From: Paracentrotus lividus
Lineage: Eukaryota; Echinodermata; Echinoidea; Camarodonta; Echinidae
NCBI GenBank assembly: GCA_940671915.1
Contig: CALNVZ010001532.1
Coordinates: forward strand, 94,342 to 158,341
Direction: 5' to 3'
Length of the DNA: 64,000 nt
Numbering within the stretch: position 1 is the stretch's first letter; every line of letters begins with the position of its first letter. Shown piece by piece: positions 1 through 11,121 of the stretch. The position numbers and the translations under genes are program-made. Under the pieces are notes generated by a model. The model saw only the letters and a list, made by a program, of their open reading frames with translations. It did not search any database and was not told the DNA's origin.

Positions 1-2339
1 AGTATATTCCATTTTTCATTCCATCACGAATTCAGTTGACAAGTAATAAAAACCCTGCCTATATTGCTTTAAATGGTTTCGTTAAAAATTTATCCTGTGT
101 TGATAGGATGGGCATATTTATTGAGTATATTCCATTTTGTATCCTTTCAGCGGGAATAAGACACCCTACTTTTGTTTGTATAATGACTGATCTGAATTTT
201 TCCATGACTGTTGCGTTCCAGAATAGGCAATGTGATTAAAATATAGGCTGTGCCCCGACCTTCAATAATCAAAATACTAATAGAATATGTATTTATTAAT
301 GGATTCCAATCTACCAAGATTAATGATAGAGGCAACAGATATACATTCGAAAAGAGGTTTTGAGCTTGATGTATTGATGGTATCAACCTTAGATTTCATA
401 AAGTCCATTAAAAGCCAGGGCGACGCTAAAATAATTGGGTGTTTTGTGACGGTTTTTTTTTCCGTGGCGCAAAAAAAAAAAAAAATATTATTCGGACGAC
501 AAGTCAGTTCGCCGGCTCGCATCACTTGCTGTTGAAACGATGTGCATATGAATTAATTATTCTGACGTTCTCATCTTACATTGGGCCAGCCATCAGTGGC
601 TATATCCCCAAGTTATGAATTGTCTATGTGTTTATTGTGCTGGCGCTTATAGGTGTACAGGGTGTTAGTTGTCGGTAAGTGGGGACATGATATTGTACAT
701 GTTGTAGAAAAGATTACATTGCTCTGATATTGGCTCGACGACAGTCTGAGAAAATCTCCTGTTTTGCGGAGGAAGCATCATCAGTCGACGCAAGTTTGAG
801 AGTTTGATTTTTATAACATTAAAGCCCAATTATAGTTGTAGTAAAAAATATTGATTTGTTTAAAACTTGCTCAACTTGTCCTCATAGTGTTCTAATGACA
901 TAAATATATATGGGCAAAGGACATAATCATGTTCCATGCATGTCTTTCCATGATATGTAATAGTTTGTATGAGCACGGGGAGATGTTCATCAAAATAAGG
1001 CCATACTTCCTTCATTCTCACCCCAGAACTCTGGGCATGCCAACCAGCAGCTGACTGGTATAACGTGAGTGAATTCTGTGTGTACAATCTGTGTATAGAA
1101 TAGCATATGCTTTGCACACAAACCGCTGTATGCTGGCACTGTGCCTGTGAGATCCTATCGATTATGGCACTGTCAATACATATATTTACACAGATTTGTT
1201 GCTAAATTCAGGTGTTAGAGAGGATTTTATAACAAATCATTTTGTACACAGAGGTTAATTGAAGTATTCATTCATATTATTCTGCTTTGGAAGTGAAACA
1301 AAATCTCTATTCTCCCAAAACTATACATGACCTTTAATACTTAGAACATCTTCTCACAATAAGACCATAGTAAAATCTGAAAAGATGAATTCGACTGGTG
1401 ATGAAATAGGATATCATGAAGCCACCATTTTCGAATTTTATATTTTAACAATCGTTCTCTCCATGGTTTTTAACGGATTTGTTCTGATTATTATCCGACA
1501 TCAGAGAGAACTTCAAGATTACATGAAGGTTCTTTACCGACTGTTGGCATCACTGGACATTGCTTTAAGCATCGCCTGGGGCTCTTGGAGTATCATATGG
1601 TACTTATTTAACACCGTAAAAGCTTGTACAATATCAAATATGGTAATTCCATTTGTATATTATGGTTTGCTTTCATCTATAATGACATGCCTCTGTTTCA
1701 TCAGCATCAACCTTTATCTCCTCGTCACAAGGCCTCTGAGATACCCCGCAATTGTAACCCGAAGACGGTTTTTCATGTCTCTGGGATTCGCATACCTACT
1801 CGTTCTGATGGTTCATGGAATCTACCTTCCCATTCCGAATTTTCCTTTAATACAACTATTGATTGGAGAGTGCCTAGAGTTAGAGCTCGAAAAGAGATCA
1901 ATGGCTTCTCGCATAGCAGAAGTGGTAGATAGATTCTACATAATCGCCCCTGTATGTGTTACCTTATTCTTTACAACATTGATTCACGCAAAGTTGTTTC
2001 TCATCGTGCGTCAGAAAGTAAAGGCGGTGGCAAATCTCGAATCCATCCGTTTTGACAATAATCAAAATACCGTTAACCAAGTTAACATCGAACATGATGG
2101 TAATAGACGAGATCAGGACAACAGAGAAATCGTTTTCCATAGGCCTACCCTTACAAAAATGTACTTTGGTATTCCTATGGTATTTCTGAATGTCCTGTGG
2201 TATTCATATGGTATTTCTGAATGTCCTGTGGTATTCCTATCGTAATTCTATGGTACAATAAAAATACATAGAAGGACCATTAGGGGGGGATATACCCCCC
2301 ACCAAAACACAGGGAAAAAAAGTACCATAAGAATACCAT

Positions 2340-3330
2340 ACAGCAGTGCTGTGGTATTTGGCACAAATACCATATGTATGGTATTCCTGTATGGTTTTTG
2401 GCACAAATACCATATGTATGGTATTTCTGTATGGTTTTCTGGCACAATACCATATGTATGTATTTCTGTATGTTTTTTTTTTTGCACAAATACCATATGT
2501 ATGGTATTGCTGTATTGTTTTTGGCACAAAATACCATATGTATTGGTATTGCTGTATGGTTTTTTGGCACAAATACCATATGTATGGTATTGCTGTATGG
2601 TTTTCTGGCACAAATACCATATGTATGGTATTTCTGTATGGTTTTTTGGCACAATTACCATATGTTTGGTATTGCTGTATGGTTTTTGTCACAAATACCA
2701 TATGTATGGTATTTCTGTATGTTTTTTTTGGCACAAATACCATATGTATGGTATTGCTGTATGGTTTTTTTAACACAAATACCATATGTATGGTATTGCT
2801 GTATGGTTTTTGGCACAAATACCATATGTATGGTTTCTTGGCACAAATACCATATGTATGGTTTCTTGGCACAAATACTATATGTATGGTTTCTTTGCAC
2901 AAATACCATATGTATGGTATTGTTGTATGGTTTTTTGGCACAAATACCATATGTATGGTATTGCTGTATGGTTTTTGGCACGAACACCATATGTATGGTA
3001 TTTCTGTATGGTTTCTTCGCACAAATACCATATGTATAGTATTGCTGTATGGTTTTTTGGCACAAATACCATATGTATGGTATTGCTGTATGGTTTTTTG
3101 GCACAAATACCATATGTATGGTATTTCTGTATGGCCTTTTGGCACTAATACCATATGTATGGTATTGCTGTATGGTTTTTTGGCACAAATACCAAATGTA
3201 TGGTATTGCTGTATGGTTTTTTGGCACAAATGCCATATGTATGGTATTGCTGTATTTTTTTATTTTTTTTTACACATATACCATATGTAGGTATTGCTGT
3301 ATGTTTTTTGGCACAATAACCACATGTATG
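2340..3330. repeat. Satellite of ~40-bp monomers with a palindromic core
   Basis: Roughly two dozen head-to-tail monomers have the form TGGCACAAATACCATATG followed by TATGGTATTGCTGTATGGTTTT. The core ACCATATGTATGGT is a near-perfect dyad, so each monomer can form a small hairpin and the array reads open in several frames on both strands. Those open frames (about 100-330 codons of IPYVWY/CMVFWHK-type repeats) are satellite artefacts, not genes. Monomer length varies by homopolymer T slippage and by loss of the TATTGCTG half near 2810-2900. Confidence 0.95.
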
Positions 3331-3480
3331 GCACAAATACCACATGTTTTGGAGCCTCTGGTTACAATCGCCCCTATTACAATTTTGTCCCGGTCTCCGC
3401 AGCCCTCCATCCAGGGGCTTGCGAATTATCATGGATGGACGGGTAAGGGGTTGGGGAGAACGTGAGACCTCGATGAATGG

Positions 3481-3840
3481 GACTTAATTTAGATATTCGA
3501 ACGGAATAAGGCTTCCCTAAATATTTGTATACCCAAAATTCAAAATAGAATGATCTATTTCACATAATTTATTATGCAGAAACTAATGACAATTTTAAGA
3601 ATATAAGGTTGGAACAAATAAAACATAGTCCACAAAATACGACCTGAAGACATAGTTAAATCGTTAAATCATTGTATTGTTATTGTTTGTGAGCGCGAAG
3701 CGCGAGCTAAAATTTGCTTCTATAATAACTTAATCATTGTATTCACTAGCTGATAATCACTATAGAGAGAATACAATTCCGCAAGAGCGAGTGAAAAATC
3801 TCATAATCAACGTTTTACAATACATATATATATATATATA
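3481..3840. repeat. Dispersed repeat with GCGCGAAGCGCGAGC motif, copy 1
   Basis: About 200 bp here (roughly 3520-3740) resembles 4970-5170 in direct orientation: both have an AATAGAATGA(T/C)CTA stretch, a GACCTGAAGA stretch and end with a GCGAAGCGCGAGC motif (3691-3707; about 5131) before an AAAATTT-like run. It lies inside the foldback element. The same motif recurs in the hAT-like elements near 26.4 kb and 40.2-40.5 kb. No coding potential seen. Confidence 0.6.
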
Positions 3841-4695
3841 GGGGGAGACCGGGTATGGACGTTACAAATTCACCATTTTGGGCCAGATAATCCTAATGAA
3901 AGAACTCACGCACTCCATATTGGGTCTGTAGTTAGCTATTTATGTTGGCTAAAACCTGAGGCATATAAAACTTGAAAACATGTAAACACTAATTAACTAC
4001 AGCTTAATTAGTGAAAGACATTTTTTTTTGTAACAACCTACCCCATTATCGGGGTAGGTTGTTACACCCATACGGGGTCAATTTGTTACAATATGTAAAC
4101 ATACGGGTAAGTGACAATGTGTAAATCTCTTATACCATACTTTAATTTCAACTTTCCAGTTTTCTTGAATCGTTAATTAGTAGATCAAGTAGAGCACTTA
4201 GAATAGACAAAAGTTATAATAGAAAAATAAAAATATTAAACACCTGAAAATTTAGACAAAATGTAATTTTACATATGTAATGTAATTGGGTAAGCTGTTA
4301 CATCAACATGGGGTTGGTTGTTTGTACACAACCTACCCCATGGGTGATTTTACACACAGAAATCAACTGTAGCACAGTCATTAGGCAGAATAAGGGCATG
4401 GCTAGGGGGTATATTAGTGACATACATGTACATATTACATACCAGACTATCATCATGTGCCTTCAGTTGTAAGACTATTATAAATTTCAATTTTTGTCAA
4501 AATTTACTTGAACTGTAATAACATGGTTTTTTGTTGATTTACTTTTTAATAAAAAACGGAGAAACCTACGACCGCAGTTCATCACAGATCTGTGTAGCTG
4601 TATATAGATGCCAGTGAGCACATCCTCTCTTGTTCCATCTTAGCACACTGAGAACTGTAACAACTGACCCGTGTAACTTCCATACCGGTCTCCCC
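3841..4695. mobile_element. Nested MITE in a (TA)n site, TIR GGGGGAGACCGGGTATGGAC
   Basis: The left end GGGGGAGACCGGGTATGGAC (from 3841) is complementary, with small mismatches, to the right end GTAACTTCCATACCGGTCTC plus CCC ending at 4695. Both ends abut TATATA runs, consistent with insertion and duplication at TA. The interior repeats a short module, CCTACCCCAT with GGGGTAGGTTGTTAC, in both orientations near 4035-4075 and 4300-4345, forming internal hairpins. No open frame of note. Confidence 0.8.
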
Positions 4696-4969
4696 TATAT
4701 ATATATATTATATGTTTGTAATCCCTTCTGAATATGGTCACTTTTTATAACGATACGGACTGAAAAACAAAAAATTTAAAGAACTTAAAAGTTATTTCCA
4801 TCACATTTGGACAAGTGGGCAAATACAAAATTTATCCAAATTATAGAAAATAAAAACAAAAAAGTAAAGCTTTGAAAATCAAGGGGACACGTCCGCCCTG
4901 ATTGACGCCAAATTTGGGAGAGGAATTAATTATACACTAGATCGGAATAAATAAAGCACCCCAAAGAGA

Positions 4970-5190
4970 CATATAATATAGGCTAATATCCAAAAATTCA
5001 CAATAGAATGACCTACTCGCACATTATGCAAAGTTACAAATAAAACGTTGTAACAAATAGAGAATAAATGAATATTAGGGACCTGAAGAAGATAATTAGT
5101 TTAATTATTGCCTGGTGTTTTTGTTTGCAAGCGAAGCGCGAGCCAAAAATTTTGCTTTTTATTGACCTGAACTTGGTTCATATTACAAAC
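4970..5190. repeat. Dispersed repeat with GCGAAGCGCGAGC motif, copy 2
   Basis: Second direct copy of the module at about 3520-3740, degraded, on the other side of the nested MITE. It ends in AAGCGAAGCGCGAGCC near 5129-5144. The two copies flanking the MITE suggest a duplicated host segment inside the foldback element. Confidence 0.5.
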
Positions 5191-5226
5191 ATGTTTTACG
5201 CACACTGTGCCTCTTCGTCTATTATA

Positions 5227-5822
5227 CAGAGTGAGTCAATAAAAATGTCCCTTCATTTTGCAGCTGTCTTGTGAAAAGTATGAATATTTAATCATGGGTT
5301 TTATAATATGTCTTGGTAGAGTCATCCTCCTAGCATATGTTGGTACAATTTTCATTTGGATATTTGAAAGCATGACTGAATAACAGATAATCTTCAAAAG
5401 ACGGTAAGATCTCACTTGCGCCAAGTGGTTGGGTGAAGAATAAACAAATTAAGAATTTATTACTTATGTGCAAGCACAATGTAACACACCCACACGTACC
5501 CTCATTTACACATTCAAAGCACAAACAAACCCACACCCTCACCACACACTCCCACATACACCTTCCACACACACATACACACCCACACCCTCAACAAACA
5601 CACCGACACACAAAAACACATACACACACACCTACACTCATACTCATAAACGATTGTTAGGGAATTACTACGTTCATGCGTGCAAAGATCCAAATGAGAA
5701 TGGTGTCACCATATGCTAGGAGGAAGACTTTACCAAGACATATCATGAAACCCATGATTAAAAGTTCATACTTTTCACAACACACCTTCAAAATGATGGG
5801 ACATTTTTATTGACTCACTCTG
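5227..5822. mobile_element. TIR element starting CAGAGTGAGTCAATAAAAAT, TA-flanked
   Basis: The left terminus CAGAGTGAGTCAATAAAAAT (from 5227) is exactly mirrored at the right terminus (to 5822), with TA on each side (5225-5226; 5823-5824). Inverted similarity extends about 100-150 bp inward on both sides (TCCTCCTAGCATATG on the left, CATATGCTAGGAGGA on the right). The centre is a CA/CACACC-rich tract (about 5480-5645). Size and TA target suggest a mariner-type MITE; no transposase is present. Confidence 0.85.
5480..5645. repeat. CA-rich simple sequence
   Basis: Impure CACAC/CCACAC tract in the loop of the TIR element. The open frames across it are Thr/His/Pro repeats with no gene-like composition. 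Confidence 0.9.
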
Positions 5823-6489
5823 TATGTACATATAGTATTTTGTCTAAAGCTTTAAAATGTCGATGGCGTGGATCGATCCACCAGAAAAACAAAAATCTGA
5901 TGGGGGGGACTCGACGTCCGTTCACCCTCCACCCGGGACGTGACACCATATGCATATACGCTCCGCATCTACGTGTTATGTGTGTTAGTTCCACAAGCAA
6001 GATACTTATTTTTTTCTATCAGGAGCAGTTTCTTACAGGAATTGACTAGTGGTGTTTGACCAGTTGACTGATTAGGCGAACATGGGAATTAATTAGACAA
6101 ATGGTAATTTGACGAACTGATTGAAAAGACAAACATCCACAGGATGAACCAACGGGCATTAGTCTAAAGTTGGATTTATGGCAGTTTGAATGCTGAAGTT
6201 TGGTAGTTCGTCAATGGTATTCCTCGTGGTACACTTGACCGATCGTGCTGTACTATGGTAATATACGCTCATATTGCATACATGTCTATTTGTATTGCAT
6301 CAAATCGTAGTATTTTGGTGAAGACTTCTAACCTATTACATAGTAATTGTACCATATGCATATTATCATTCTTTCTTTACCTAGGAAATATATTTCCTAA
6401 ACACAAAAGTACATCAAGAGCGATAGTTTTGAACATTTGCCATTATTATCAAGAGACTAATAAGATAACTAACTGTGACCCAAAATATA

Positions 6490-7440
6490 TTTGGTAATGT
6501 GGTATAATATACCAGTATGGTATTCCTGGGTGGTCTAGGCAGCAGTCATGTGGTATAGTGTCGTTGGCGGTGGTAAATCCACCTCAGAATTAACACAGGC
6601 GTGTGGTGTTCCGAACGTCGTAGCGAGTATGCAGTCATAAATCACCTGGTAACTAGTGTGGCGGTATAGATGTGGTGGTCATTAGTTTGGAATATGCCTA
6701 TAAGGTATTTTTGCTGTATGGATAATCTCTGTATGGTATTTTTTGTGGTATAACTTGTTGCTAAATACCATAGGAGATCTGTTGTTATTTGTGCCGAAAT
6801 ACATAGGAAACCCACTAATGGGTATTTTTGGGCTGTAGTAATGAGGTATTTTTGTGTGGTTTTCTTTCGCAAAAAACCATAAGGAAATCCTATGATTATG
6901 TGTTGGCTGTATGGTAACTTCTGTATGGGTAATTTTTGTGTGGTATTGGTTGCCAAAAAACCATAGGACAAAATCCTATGGTATTCTTGGCAACTGTATG
7001 GTACTTCTGTATGTTTTTTGTTGTGGTATTGTGTGCCAAAAAACACCTATGGAAATCCCATATGTATTTTTTAAAGGGCTGTTACTGGGTAATAATTATT
7101 GTGTGCCAAATAAAAAAAAACCGCCTAGGAAATCCTATAGTATTTTGGCGTTTGTATGGACTTCTGTATGGTATTCTTGTGTGGTATTTGTGCCAAAAAC
7201 CTAGATCTTATGGTAATTTTGGCTTGAGTAGATTTGTGCCAAAAAACCATAGGAATCCCTATGGTTTTGGCTGTATGGTACTTCTGTATGGTATTTTTGT
7301 GTGGTATTTGTGCAAAACCATAGGAAATCCTTGTAATTTTGTTATGGTCAAACTTCTGTATGGTATTTTGTGTGGTATTTGTGCCAAAAAACCATAGGAA
7401 AATCCTGTGGTATTTTGTATGGTACCGTTGCATGGTACCA
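6490..7440. repeat. Degenerate foldback subterminal repeats
   Basis: Irregular tandem units contain GTATGGTA, TTTGTGTGGTATTTGTGCCAAAAAACCATAGGA-type half-palindromes and TCCTATGGT, related to but distinct from the 40-bp satellite. They form the right inner arm of the foldback element. Individual units fold on themselves through CCATAGGA/TCCTATGG. Confidence 0.8.
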
Positions 7441-8468
7441 CAAGACATTTTTGTAAGGGTAATCACGAGGGAAATCGATGTCAGCCGATGCTTTGGATGA
7501 AAGGATTCATTACGATCGTCTTGCTTTCAGGATCCTTCTACATCGTCTGGATACCTTTCATTATCACCTATGCCACTTCGAATTCTTCGGTTATCATTGA
7601 CTGTCTCTCAGGTACTAACACGTGGGTTCAACCAATCATTTACTTACTCATAAACTCTGAAGCCAGAAAACTGAGCTGGAGACTTGTACGCTTTAACAAA
7701 ATGCATGAGTAATATAGACCTACAAACGCTACCATCATTAACACTCCATTACAAGATTAAAAGAACGATAGAATAAGGTGAGCCACGGATTCATGATTTG
7801 GACAAAAGGAGACATAGCGACAAGCTGAACAAAATATCTATTCACCAAAAAATAAGTTAGTTAATAAGGGTGTAAATATTGTACTCTTGCCAAATCTTCG
7901 AAAAAAAAAATCAAAAAAAAAAATCTCCGAAAAAAAGATGTTACATCAATCATTATGTTATGGGGAGAGTGCTCAAAGTAATAATTATTTCATTAATTTT
8001 GCAATATTAATTTTGTTGGTGACATAATTGAATGGTATACTGTTTGTAGTCGTTTTTTTTTTTCAACATCATTAACCATGCTCCAGGCACTGCCTGTTAT
8101 AGGATGATGATACAAGTTACATGAATGTGCCAAGGCAAATGCTTTTAAAAACCATTTAGTGCAAAAGTGCCACGAACCTATGTAATTCCATAATCATTAT
8201 GAGGGATGAAGCACAGAGGACAATTCCTGTCAACGCCACTTTGTCATTCTTTTGTGTATTAGGTTGAAATTAGATTGATGAAACTACTATGTTCACCTTG
8301 CAATTAATCTTCGATAAAGCGGTTGTCTAGCGCAAGATTGGTACTTAAATAATGTGTTAAATGAAACAATTTTATAGATGCCGTTTTAGCCCCGAGTATG
8401 CAAGAGATCTCCTTGGTCATGTTGGTATAAGTTAGGAAACCTAATGCTGCGCAGCAATTCTCACATCG

Positions 8469-8937
8469 CTAATGCTACAGTCACACAGACACTTACGTTT
8501 AGTAACGTTCTTGCTGTTTTATCCTTATTTCATTTTAAAATAAGAAAATGATATATTATTTCTTATGTATTTCTTTATTTTATTGGATGAGCAAAGTTCA
8601 TCCATCCGTGGGGATCCGCAGAAAAGGGGGAATTTTTGGACGCAACGCCGGACGCAAGTCAACGTAAGTGTCTCTGTGATGCTACAGTCACACAGACACT
8701 TACGTATAGTTACGTCCCGTTGCGTCCAAAACTGATTTTCTTTTCTGCGGATCCCCACGGATGCCTTCCCGTCATAGTCAGAAGTGGAAATAATGACAAT
8801 TTTGTTCATTCAGTTAAACAAAGAAATACATAAGTAATTATAGAGCAGAAAAGAAAATAATTTTTGGACGCAACCGGACGTAACTCAACGTAAGTGTCTG
8901 TGTGACTGTAGCATGACTGTCACATAACGTTACCTAC
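8469..8937. mobile_element. Small foldback MITE (outer copy), present in both arms
   Basis: One end reads ATGCTACAGTCACACAGACA (8469 onward). The other end is CGTAAGTGTCTCTGTGACTG once the nested copy at 8680-8913 is removed. The interior has GGGGATCCGCAGAAAAGGGG and GGACGCAACGCCGGACGCAA. The same element without the nested copy lies at 44572-44788 in the right arm. A fragment of the family is at about 21,535-21,720. No coding capacity. Confidence 0.75.
8680..8913. mobile_element. Second MITE copy nested in the first, left arm only
   Basis: Terminal repeats TGCTACAGTCACACAGACAC and complement bound a 234-bp insert, flanked by TGA (8677-8679, 8914-8916) where the right arm has a single TGA. 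It belongs to the same family as its host element and sits in the opposite orientation, creating a long hairpin through GGATCCGCAGAAAA (about 8612) and TTTTCTGCGGATCC (about 8741). Confidence 0.75.
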
Positions 8938-9240
8938 GTTTTTTTTAACGCATTGTACAGGCCTCAGCTGGCGGAGATGAGAATGCATTTAATAAAATTT
9001 GATCTCGTTTTTTAGTACACGTAGTATTTCTTCATCAAACAGAACTGTGTCTGAGCTAGCGCCATCAGCGTCCTTGGACGGTGTGTGCGCTTTATAAGTT
9101 TTCACTATTATTACCATGTTATCATTATTATTGGCACGACAACGCTATTAGCCTGTGTCTATATTCTCCAGTGGTGTAAGCAGCCAACTAGAGTTTATGC
9201 GCTTAATATCGGTAATATTACGACACAGAAAATCTTATAC

Positions 9241-9313
9241 CGAGGTGTTGACTCAGTGGATAGAGCGTCCGCCTCATACTCGGCAGGTCGTGGGTTCGAG
9301 CCCGGCAGCGTCG
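9241..9313 (+). other. tRNA-like sequence, CAT anticodon position (SINE head or tRNA relic)
   Basis: A box-like TGACTCAGTGG and a perfect B box GGTTCGAGCCC are spaced as in a tRNA, with CAT where the anticodon would be. Acceptor and T stems contain mismatches, so a functional tRNA is unlikely; a tRNA-derived SINE head or pseudo-tRNA is more probable. It lies 180 bp upstream of GPCR-B in both arms, so it predates the duplication. Confidence 0.55.
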
Positions 9314-9493
9314 TAACAAAAGGAGTTGCTGCTACACTGTTTGGTGTTCTACAACAAAGGGATAGAGCAACACCGTTCTGACACTCAGCTAAGTGGCTGT
9401 CGGGCCAACGATCAATTGCGCAAAAGGAAATTCCGTTTTATCTTTGTTTCGGACAATAAACTTGGACCGTTGGCCACTGTAGAATCTGGAAAG

Positions 9494-10507
9494 ATGAACG
9501 CAACGGGTTATGAAATAGGATATCGGGAAGCCGCAATTATTGGCTTTTATATTTTAACATGTGTTCTCTCCATAGTCCTGAATGTTATCGTCCTGGGTGT
9601 TATCCATCATCAAAGAGAACTTCAAGATTACATGAAGGTACTTTACAAACTCCTGGCATCACTTGACATTGCCCTAAGCATCGTTTGGAGCCTTTGGAGT
9701 ATCATCTGGTATTTCTTCAACAGTGAACGGGCTTGCACCATCTCAAATATGGTGTTTCCTTTTGTATATTATTTTTTGCTTTCATCCATAATGATATGCC
9801 TCTGTTTCATCAGTTTCAACCTCTATCTCCTCGTCACAAAGCCACTGAGATACTCCGCAATTGTAACCCGGAGACGGTTTTTCCTGTCACTGGGATTCGC
9901 ATATCTACTTGTTGTAATGGCTCATGGAATCTATCTTCCCATTCCTAATTTTCCCGTCGCTAATTTTTTTATTGAAGTATGCATAGAGAACGATGCCAAA
10001 ACTAGATCAGTGACTAATCGAATAGTAGATATGGTTGATAAATCATATGCCGTCGCACCTGTTTGTGTTACATTAGTCTTTACCACATTGGTTTACGCGA
10101 AGCTGTTTCTCATCGTGCGTCAAAAAGCAAAAGCGGTGGCAAATCTGGAATCGATTCGATTTGATAATAATCAAAATACTATTAATCAAGACGATGTAGA
10201 ACATGATGGAAATAGCTTCCCAAGACGAGATCAGGACAACAGAGAAGTCGGTTTCAATATCCATAATCGTTATGGAAATCGACGTCAGCCGATGGCTTGG
10301 ATAAAAGGATTCATTACGATCGTTCTGCTTTCAGGTTCATTCTACATTGTATGGATACCTTTCATCATCACCTATATCATATCACATCATTTGGTTATCC
10401 TTGACTTTCTCGCAGGAACTAGCACATGGGTTCAGCCAATCATTTACTTACTCACAAACCCCGAAGCCAGAAAAATGCTCTGTCGATTTGTCCGTTTGCA
10501 TAAATAG
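9494..10507 (+). CDS. GPCR-B, orphan rhodopsin-type receptor (left copy)
   Basis: A 337-residue, single-exon seven-transmembrane receptor. The start at ATG 9494 (MNATGYE, N-glycosylation site) is chosen because the upstream frame has no ATG and overlaps tRNA-like DNA. TM1 is about 14-37 (N30), TM2 about 50-74 with LxxxD (D58), TM3 about 82-108 after C81, TM4 128-150, C163 in loop 2, TM5 184-208, TM6 272-295 (VWIP), TM7 301-321. The DRY position is NLY (109-111) and NPxxY is QPIIY. The large, intronless, fast-evolving GPCR groups of sea urchins fit this pattern. Ligand unknown; a plasma-membrane sensory role is an inference. It sits downstream of GPCR-A in the same direction, about 65% similar by eye. 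Confidence 0.9.
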   Translation: MNATGYEIGYREAAIIGFYILTCVLSIVLNVIVLGVIHHQRELQDYMKVLYKLLASLDIALSIVWSLWSIIWYFFNSERACTISNMVFPFVYYFLLSSIMICLCFISFNLYLLVTKPLRYSAIVTRRRFFLSLGFAYLLVVMAHGIYLPIPNFPVANFFIEVCIENDAKTRSVTNRIVDMVDKSYAVAPVCVTLVFTTLVYAKLFLIVRQKAKAVANLESIRFDNNQNTINQDDVEHDGNSFPRRDQDNREVGFNIHNRYGNRRQPMAWIKGFITIVLLSGSFYIVWIPFIITYIISHHLVILDFLAGTSTWVQPIIYLLTNPEARKMLCRFVRLHK

Positions 10508-11121
10508 CATGAATAACATTGACACCATGCTCCAATTTTTCTCCTTTTTTTTGCATATTTTATTCATTTATTTATTTACCATTTATTAATTTACTTTTTA
10601 TTTGCACTTTTTGTTAGGTACAGTGTTTGTGTCCTCATACAATCTCGTAATATTGCGGACAAACAAGACACGGATTGTAGATTAAGCGACTTAATTCTAT
10701 TGGAATATACCAGTTAATATAGGCCTATATAAGTGCATATCTTTACGTAACAAATGTAAATCATGTATTGAAAAAATTATTTCAAGTGACGAATAAAACA
10801 AGCACCAACTGACAAATATATATTGTCAGTCCGATTGCTGACGACGAATCTTATCAGACAGAACAACTTAAAGGACGAATTTACACATACAACTTTGGAA
10901 AGTTTGAGAAATTTTAAACGGGTTTCGTTATCTGGAAGGATTAGTCCGAAGTTTGTCGTGCGCATGCGCGCAAAACTAGCGCTTTGAATTTTATTTGCAA
11001 CAACTTAGACTTAAGTATAATATTTTTTTTAAATATTAAATATATATGTTCAAATGTGTGGGGAGCTTATTTTGTGTTGGTGGCTTGGCTTTTTCAGCTG
11101 CTAAACACAAGAGGAAGAATA

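Larger units (their letters stand above)
2148..7459. mobile_element. Composite foldback transposon, 5.3 kb, TA target duplication
   Basis: Terminal inverted repeats CCCTTACAAAAATGT (2148-2162) and its complement (7445-7459) are flanked by a duplicated TA (2146-2147, 7460-7461). The right-arm copy of the gene has a single TA at 45775-45776, a clean empty site. Subterminal DNA on both sides is built from GGTAT/ATACC-rich short repeats in opposite orientation, giving a foldback structure. The middle holds a 40-bp satellite, at least two nested TIR elements and a CA-rich tract. No transposase is visible, so it is non-autonomous. The TA duplication would fit Tc1/mariner-like mobilisation, but the family is not recognised. 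Confidence 0.88.
1385..7712 (+). pseudogene. GPCR-A left copy, split by a foldback transposon
   Basis: This is a one-exon rhodopsin-type seven-transmembrane receptor. The 5' part starts at ATG 1385 (N-terminus MNSTGDE, N-glycosylation site at residue 2) and runs through TM1-TM5 to 2147. The 3' part resumes at 7460 with TM6 (VWIP), TM7 (QPIIY) and a stop at 7710-7712. The 5.3 kb between them is a transposon inserted in the third intracellular loop. Read-through into the element stops at 2245, so any product would lack TM6 and TM7. The right-arm copy at 45497-46486 is uninterrupted and shows the empty site. Relative to that copy this one keeps about 17 extra residues in the third loop. It could be a null allele rather than a fixed pseudogene. 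Confidence 0.9.

Noticed and set aside
2237..3465. Long open frames (up to 330 codons) on both strands
   Set aside because: They translate the ~40-bp satellite in every phase and contain only its repeated words.
5433..5719. Thr/His/Pro-rich open frames
   Set aside because: They are translations of a CA-rich simple repeat inside a TIR element.
9241..9313. Functional initiator or elongator tRNA-Met
   Set aside because: Acceptor and T-stem mismatches and lack of a clean cloverleaf make a working gene unlikely.
9326..9493. N-terminal extension of GPCR-B
   Set aside because: There is no ATG before 9494, it abuts the tRNA-like sequence, and GPCR-A has no matching extension.
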